Shown here in pieces: positions 60,463-64,000 of a stretch of 64,000 nucleotides of DNA (positions within the stretch are counted from its first letter, which is position 1; each line of letters begins with the position of its first letter). The stretch is taken from positions 1 through 64,000 of the forward strand of contig JAJTGQ010000072.1 in NCBI GenBank assembly GCA_021299455.1, written 5' to 3'. The position numbers were made by a program, and so were the translations under genes. Source of the DNA: Flammeovirgaceae bacterium. GTDB lineage: Bacteria > Bacteroidota > Bacteroidia > Cytophagales > Cyclobacteriaceae. Under the pieces are notes generated by a model. That model did not search any database. It worked only from the letters and a program-made list of their open reading frames with translations, and was not told the DNA's origin.

Positions 60463-60538
60463 GCGTGCGGTCAAAATAAAATAGATATTGCCATTAATCG
60501 TTTTGTGATATCTTGCAACTGCGATATAAAAGCTTACT

Positions 60539-62239
60539 ATGGCGGTTGATCCGAAAGTCGAAAATACCCACCAACTTCTCCAAGTAACGAATAACGAATT
60601 TGAGACACTTTTTAATCATGCAACCATCGGGATACTGATGACTGATAGCAACGGGTTGGTCGTCAATTTCAACAAATATGCCGAACAACTTTTCGGTTAC
60701 CAAAAGGAAGAGGTAATGGGGAAGCCTGTTGAGTTACTTATCCCACACGGAAAAAGGGTGGCACACATAGCCCATCGAACAAACTTCAACGAGCATCCAA
60801 CTAATAGAGTGATGGGTGCTGCCAACGAATTGTTTGCAAAACGAAAAGACGATTCTGTTTTTCCCGTTGAAATCAGTTTGAGTCATTTTAAAAATGACAG
60901 CCAACTATTTGTAATCGCATTCATTATTGATATTGCGGTGCGTAAGCAAAATGAAGATTTACTCAAAGAGCAAAAAAATCAAGTGCTGCAGTTTGCTGAA
61001 CAAACTAAACGCCTCAACGCAGAATTGGAGAAAAAAATAGAAGACCGCACAAAGATGTTGAAAGAGACGTTAGAGGCGTTAGAAAACACGCAGCAAGAAA
61101 CAACCAAAGCGCTCAATTTTCAAAAGGCCATACTCAACCATGCCGGAGCATGTATTATCGCTACCGATACTCATGGAGTCGTCCAGTTGTTCAACAGCAC
61201 CGCGGAAGAATACCTGGGTTACTCCAAGAGCGAAGTTATTGACCAAGTGAACGTTGTTCAATTCCATCTGGCTTCGGAGATTCAGGCAAAAGCAGCTGCC
61301 TTTTCGAGAGAGATAGGTAAAATCGTAACCCCGGACTTCAATGTTCTATCTGCTAAGTCAATGGATGATTTACCCAATGAGCATGAATGGACATATGTCC
61401 GAAAGGACGGCACTACATTTACCGTTTCGCTCAATGTAACAACCTTGCGGGATGCACAAAATAGCATTTCCGGTTTCCTCGGGGTGGCGGTTGATATTTC
61501 TGAGATAAAAAAATATCAAAATAGTCTCCAGGTTGCGTTAGAAAAGGAAAAGCAACTGGGGGATTTAAAATCTCGGTTTGTCACCATGGCTTCGCATGAA
61601 TTCCGAACGCCATTAAGTACCATTCTTTCCTCTGTATCGCTCATCGACAAGTACACAAGTGTCGAAGATTTGGAAAAAAGAGAGAAGCATGTTAAGCGCA
61701 TCAAAAGTGCCGTGGGGAATATGAAAGATATCCTGGAGGACTTTTTATCTCTGGGTAAAATGGAAGAGGGGAAAATACAACTCAATCCTGAACTACTAAC
61801 CCCTGCCGAGCTGCGCGATGAGCTGGAGGCCGTGATACAAGAAATGCAGCGACTGACGAAACCTTCCCAACAGATCACCCACACCTTTACAGTTACTGAA
61901 GATTGTAACGTTGATCGGAAAATGCTGCGGCATATCATGACGAATTTGATTTCAAATGCGATCAAATTTTCTCCGGAAGGCAGTTCCGTTGACGTCAGTT
62001 GTGAAAACAAAAAAAACGAATTGGCCTTCACTATTCAAGATACGGGAATCGGCATATCGGAGGCAGATCAGAAGCACTTATTTGAGCGGTTTTTTAGGGC
62101 TGAAAATGCGTCAAATATACAAGGCACTGGTCTTGGCCTCCACATCATTAGTAGGTACCTGGATCTTGTTAATGGACACATTGAACTTGCCAGCAAATTG
62201 AATAAAGGCAGCACGTTCATCGTACACATTCCGCAATAG
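60539..62239 (+). CDS. PAS-domain sensor histidine kinase
   Basis: The 566-residue soluble kinase has two PAS domains: residues ~20-135 (FETLFNHATIGILMTDSNGLVVNFNKYAEQLFGY) and ~195-325 (AILNHAGACIIATDTHGVVQLFNSTAEEYLGY). They are joined by a coiled coil (LNAELEKKIEDRTKMLKETLEAL). The HisKA domain has His353 in MASHEFRTPLSTIL. The HATPase domain has N box LISNAIKFSPEGS, G1 DTGIGISEADQ, F box LFERFFRAENAS and G2 GTGLGLHIISRYLDLV. No membrane segment is seen, so it is cytoplasmic and probably senses redox, light or small ligands. It is paired with the downstream REC-Crp/Fnr regulator gene, 74 bases away. Confidence 0.95.
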   Translation: MAVDPKVENTHQLLQVTNNEFETLFNHATIGILMTDSNGLVVNFNKYAEQLFGYQKEEVMGKPVELLIPHGKRVAHIAHRTNFNEHPTNRVMGAANELFAKRKDDSVFPVEISLSHFKNDSQLFVIAFIIDIAVRKQNEDLLKEQKNQVLQFAEQTKRLNAELEKKIEDRTKMLKETLEALENTQQETTKALNFQKAILNHAGACIIATDTHGVVQLFNSTAEEYLGYSKSEVIDQVNVVQFHLASEIQAKAAAFSREIGKIVTPDFNVLSAKSMDDLPNEHEWTYVRKDGTTFTVSLNVTTLRDAQNSISGFLGVAVDISEIKKYQNSLQVALEKEKQLGDLKSRFVTMASHEFRTPLSTILSSVSLIDKYTSVEDLEKREKHVKRIKSAVGNMKDILEDFLSLGKMEEGKIQLNPELLTPAELRDELEAVIQEMQRLTKPSQQITHTFTVTEDCNVDRKMLRHIMTNLISNAIKFSPEGSSVDVSCENKKNELAFTIQDTGIGISEADQKHLFERFFRAENASNIQGTGLGLHIISRYLDLVNGHIELASKLNKGSTFIVHIPQ

Positions 62240-62313
62240 CCTTCAAAAAAAAGCAGTAGGCTAGTGCACTCGATCAATTGATTTTGTCACTATCTTTGAA
62301 AAAGCTTCATACC

Positions 62314-63372
62314 ATGAGTAAAATATTGATCATTGAAGATAACCTGGAAGTGCGTGAAAACACGGCCGAGATTCTCGAATTGGCACAATACAAAGTGATT
62401 ACAGCCGAGAATGGAAAAACGGGCGTAGAACTAGCCATAAAAGGGAAGCCAGATCTAATCATTTGCGATATTATGATGCCCGTTTTAGACGGATATGGCG
62501 TGTTGCATATGCTCAGCAAAAACCCGGAGACAGCCGCAATTCCCTTCATATTCTTGACGGCAAAGTCTGAAAAATCAGATTATCGAAAAGGGATGGAGCT
62601 AGGTGCGGATGACTATATTACCAAACCTTTTGACGACACACAGTTACTCAACGCAATCGAAATCAGGCTTAAAAAATCGGCACAGCTCAAAAAGTCGTTC
62701 TCGGCAGATGCTGAAGGCATGAACGCATTTATGGAGTCTGCACAACAGCACACAAAGCTCAAGCTTACCGACAAGGCGCGTCAGACCCAATCTTACAAAA
62801 AGAAGTTTATTCTTTACCAGGAGGGACACCGACCGCAGTATCTGTATCTTGTAGTTGCTGGCAAGATTAAGACCTATAAGACGAACGAAGACGGGAAAGA
62901 ATTCATTACTAACATTCATACCCAAGGAGATTTTATAGGATACACGCCCATCCTGGAAGACTCGGCCTACAAAGACAACGCAGAAGTATTGGAAGAAGCT
63001 CAGTTAATGCTGATCCCCCGAGAAGATTTTCTTTCTCTAATTAGCCACGACAACCAATTGGCAAGGCAGTTTATCAAACTTCTAAGCCACAACATTGTCG
63101 AAAATGAGGAAAGGCTGATCAACCTCGCTTACAATTCCGTGCGCAAGCGTGTAGCAATTGGCTTATTAGAAGTACACTCAAAATTCAAGACTGCACCCAA
63201 CAGCAACCCTTCGCTGGAGATTTCCCGAGAAGACCTGGCACAAGTGGTTGGCACGGCCACCGAATCATTGATCCGCACATTGAGTGAGTTTAAGGGTGAT
63301 AAATTAATTGATATTAAAGAAGGGAAAATAAGAATTCTGGAAGAATCCAAACTGAGGAACCTGCTGGGGTAA
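62314..63372 (+). CDS. Response regulator with Crp/Fnr-type output (REC-cNMP-HTH)
   Basis: From the ATG giving MSKILIIEDNLEVREN the protein has 352 residues. The receiver domain (1-120) has Asp52 in LIICDIMMP and Lys in YITKPFDD. A cyclic-nucleotide-binding-like domain follows at about 150-265 (FILYQEGHRPQYLYLVVAGKIKTYKTNEDGKEFITNIHTQGDFIGY). A Crp-type HTH lies at the C terminus (SREDLAQVVGTATESLIRTLSEFK). A receiver joined to a Crp/Fnr output is unusual, though known in Bacteroidota. The four-cysteine Fnr cluster motif is absent. It is presumably phosphorylated by the upstream PAS kinase. Targets may include the ATGACA palindromes. Confidence 0.93.
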   Translation: MSKILIIEDNLEVRENTAEILELAQYKVITAENGKTGVELAIKGKPDLIICDIMMPVLDGYGVLHMLSKNPETAAIPFIFLTAKSEKSDYRKGMELGADDYITKPFDDTQLLNAIEIRLKKSAQLKKSFSADAEGMNAFMESAQQHTKLKLTDKARQTQSYKKKFILYQEGHRPQYLYLVVAGKIKTYKTNEDGKEFITNIHTQGDFIGYTPILEDSAYKDNAEVLEEAQLMLIPREDFLSLISHDNQLARQFIKLLSHNIVENEERLINLAYNSVRKRVAIGLLEVHSKFKTAPNSNPSLEISREDLAQVVGTATESLIRTLSEFKGDKLIDIKEGKIRILEESKLRNLLG

Positions 63373-63382
63373 AATTCTTTTT

Positions 63383-63727
63383 CTATTGATTCATCTGTTC
63401 GCCTTCTGAGTTTTGTTGTTCTAACGGCCAATGATCAGTGTGGGAAATTTCTACCCACACGTTTCCGGATTTTCGTAACACCTTCACAATTAAGTTAGCA
63501 TATTGCAAAAAATCCTTTTTGATGCTGGCGATGGATCTGTTTTTACTTACACTAATCGTGAACGGATTTTTCTGAACCAACTGGAAGTCATCGCCCAACT
63601 TATCTTTATGAATATTCCCGTTGATAACCATAGTCTTGAAGAGCTCCATTTTCAAATAGGGATAAAACCGACTAAAGTTCTTTCGTATTTCTCCAATCCT
63701 TATTCCATTTTCAATTAAGACCTCCAT
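63383..63727 (-). CDS. Conserved hypothetical protein (Bacteroidota family)
   Basis: The start is placed at the ATG giving MEVLIENGIRIGEIRKNFSRFYPYLKMELFK, giving 114 residues; an ATG 12 codons upstream (63763) is possible. The N-terminal half has a pattern seen in small Bacteroidota proteins with a PFLK(I/M)E(F/L)F motif. The C-terminal half (LIVKVLRKSGNVWVEISHTDHWPLEQQNSEG) closely follows a recurring VFRKSGNVWLETTxTDDWTLEQQN-like segment. The function is unknown. It is convergent with the response regulator gene, ten bases away. Confidence 0.75.
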   Translation of the reverse strand: MEVLIENGIRIGEIRKNFSRFYPYLKMELFKTMVINGNIHKDKLGDDFQLVQKNPFTISVSKNRSIASIKKDFLQYANLIVKVLRKSGNVWVEISHTDHWPLEQQNSEGEQMNQ

Positions 63728-63826
63728 TTTTCCATCCGATTCAAGCTTACTACTCGTAACCATAGATCATCAAATTCATATTCAAAATTATGTTATTCTC
63801 ATATTGTACAGCGCTAACATTTGCCG

Positions 63827-63940
63827 ATGAAAAAGCTGATTGTTGTCATTGCTATGATCTTTTCAAGTATCAGTTAGCCTCTGACCCAAAAAAATATTGG
63901 TCAAACTAACTATATCAAATTTGAAGGATTGATCAACTAG
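63827..63940 (+). pseudogene. Possible gene remnant beginning with a signal peptide
   Basis: MKKLIVVIAMIFSSIS, a good start of a Sec signal peptide, is cut by a TAG. In the same frame the sequence continues PLTQKNIGQTNYIKFEGLIN to a second stop at 63938-63940. This looks like a secreted-protein gene with a nonsense mutation, or a chance arrangement. The rest of 63764-64000 shows only a GACAAAA/TTTTGTC inverted repeat (63940-63957). Confidence 0.25.
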
Positions 63941-64000
63941 ACAAAATGATTTTTGTCATGTGAAGAGCTGAAATTTCTCGAAACACGGGTCTTTACAACC

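Noticed and set aside
61516-62031. 171-aa ORF antisense to the histidine kinase
   Set aside because: Fully antisense to HisKA/HATPase motifs and Ser-rich low complexity; a shadow ORF.

Overview
The window is a chromosomal segment of a member of the Bacteroidota, most likely of the order Cytophagales. The evidence is the set of Bacteroidota-typical families (DUF3078, DUF2851, PorT-like barrels, AddAB-like nuclease genes, the long PurL), starts without Shine-Dalgarno sequences, several TAnnTTTG-type promoter boxes, and the palindromic intergenic repeats. It carries no rRNA, recognisable tRNA, CRISPR array or complete insertion sequence. Coding density is very high and most genes are housekeeping or cell-envelope functions.

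Layout. 0.1-5.3 kb (minus): a complete trans-4-hydroxy-L-proline catabolic operon (pyrroline-hydroxycarboxylate deaminase, ketoglutarate-semialdehyde dehydrogenase, 4-hydroxyproline epimerase, D-hydroxyproline dehydrogenase) with a YoeB-type toxin-antitoxin pair inside it. 5.4-13.5 kb (minus): a membrane metallophosphoesterase and a tetR-tolC-hlyD-RND efflux operon with a palindromic operator in front of tetR. 13.6-14.6 kb: a small membrane protein and an ECF sigma factor, divergent from an alpha/beta hydrolase. 16.5-20.2 kb: purL, with a repeat-derived insertion. 20.2-26.2 kb: an addAB-like recombination nuclease/helicase pair. 26.4-28.6 kb: a membrane-anchored patatin-like lipase. 28.6-33.8 kb (minus): serine dehydratase beta subunit, a second tolC-hlyD pair closed by a clear intrinsic terminator, pyrophosphatase and a family 9 glycosyltransferase. 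33.9-37.6 kb: thyA, a barrel protein, a TerB-like protein and a sugar-kinase-like protein. 37.7-41.0 kb: leuS, interrupted in frame by a DUF559 endonuclease cassette bounded by inverted repeats. 41.0-57.7 kb (minus, mostly): HerA/DUF853 ATPase, GNAT enzyme, DUF3078 barrel, response regulator, LysM transglycosylase, methyltransferase, M16 peptidase, nucleoside phosphorylase, hexapeptide acyltransferase, a polytopic membrane protein, DUF2851, pyrF, lolA-like and ftsK. 57.8-63.8 kb: a stress and signalling block with a DUF2267 protein, a DUF4136 lipoprotein, a small heat-shock protein, a PAS histidine kinase and a REC-Crp/Fnr response regulator.

The strongest unusual signals are: (1) the DUF559 cassette carried inside leuS, which looks like a mobile element that keeps the host reading frame open; (2) intergenic-type palindromes read through as coding sequence in purL and leuS; (3) twin ATGACAnnTGTCAT-like sites one pair of helical turns apart in front of the heat-shock gene, close to a Crp/Fnr-output response regulator; (4) the toxin-antitoxin pair inside the hydroxyproline operon; and (5) a near-consensus sigma-54 promoter in front of an isolated 82-residue gene. 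No wholly new multi-gene defence or secretion system is evident.
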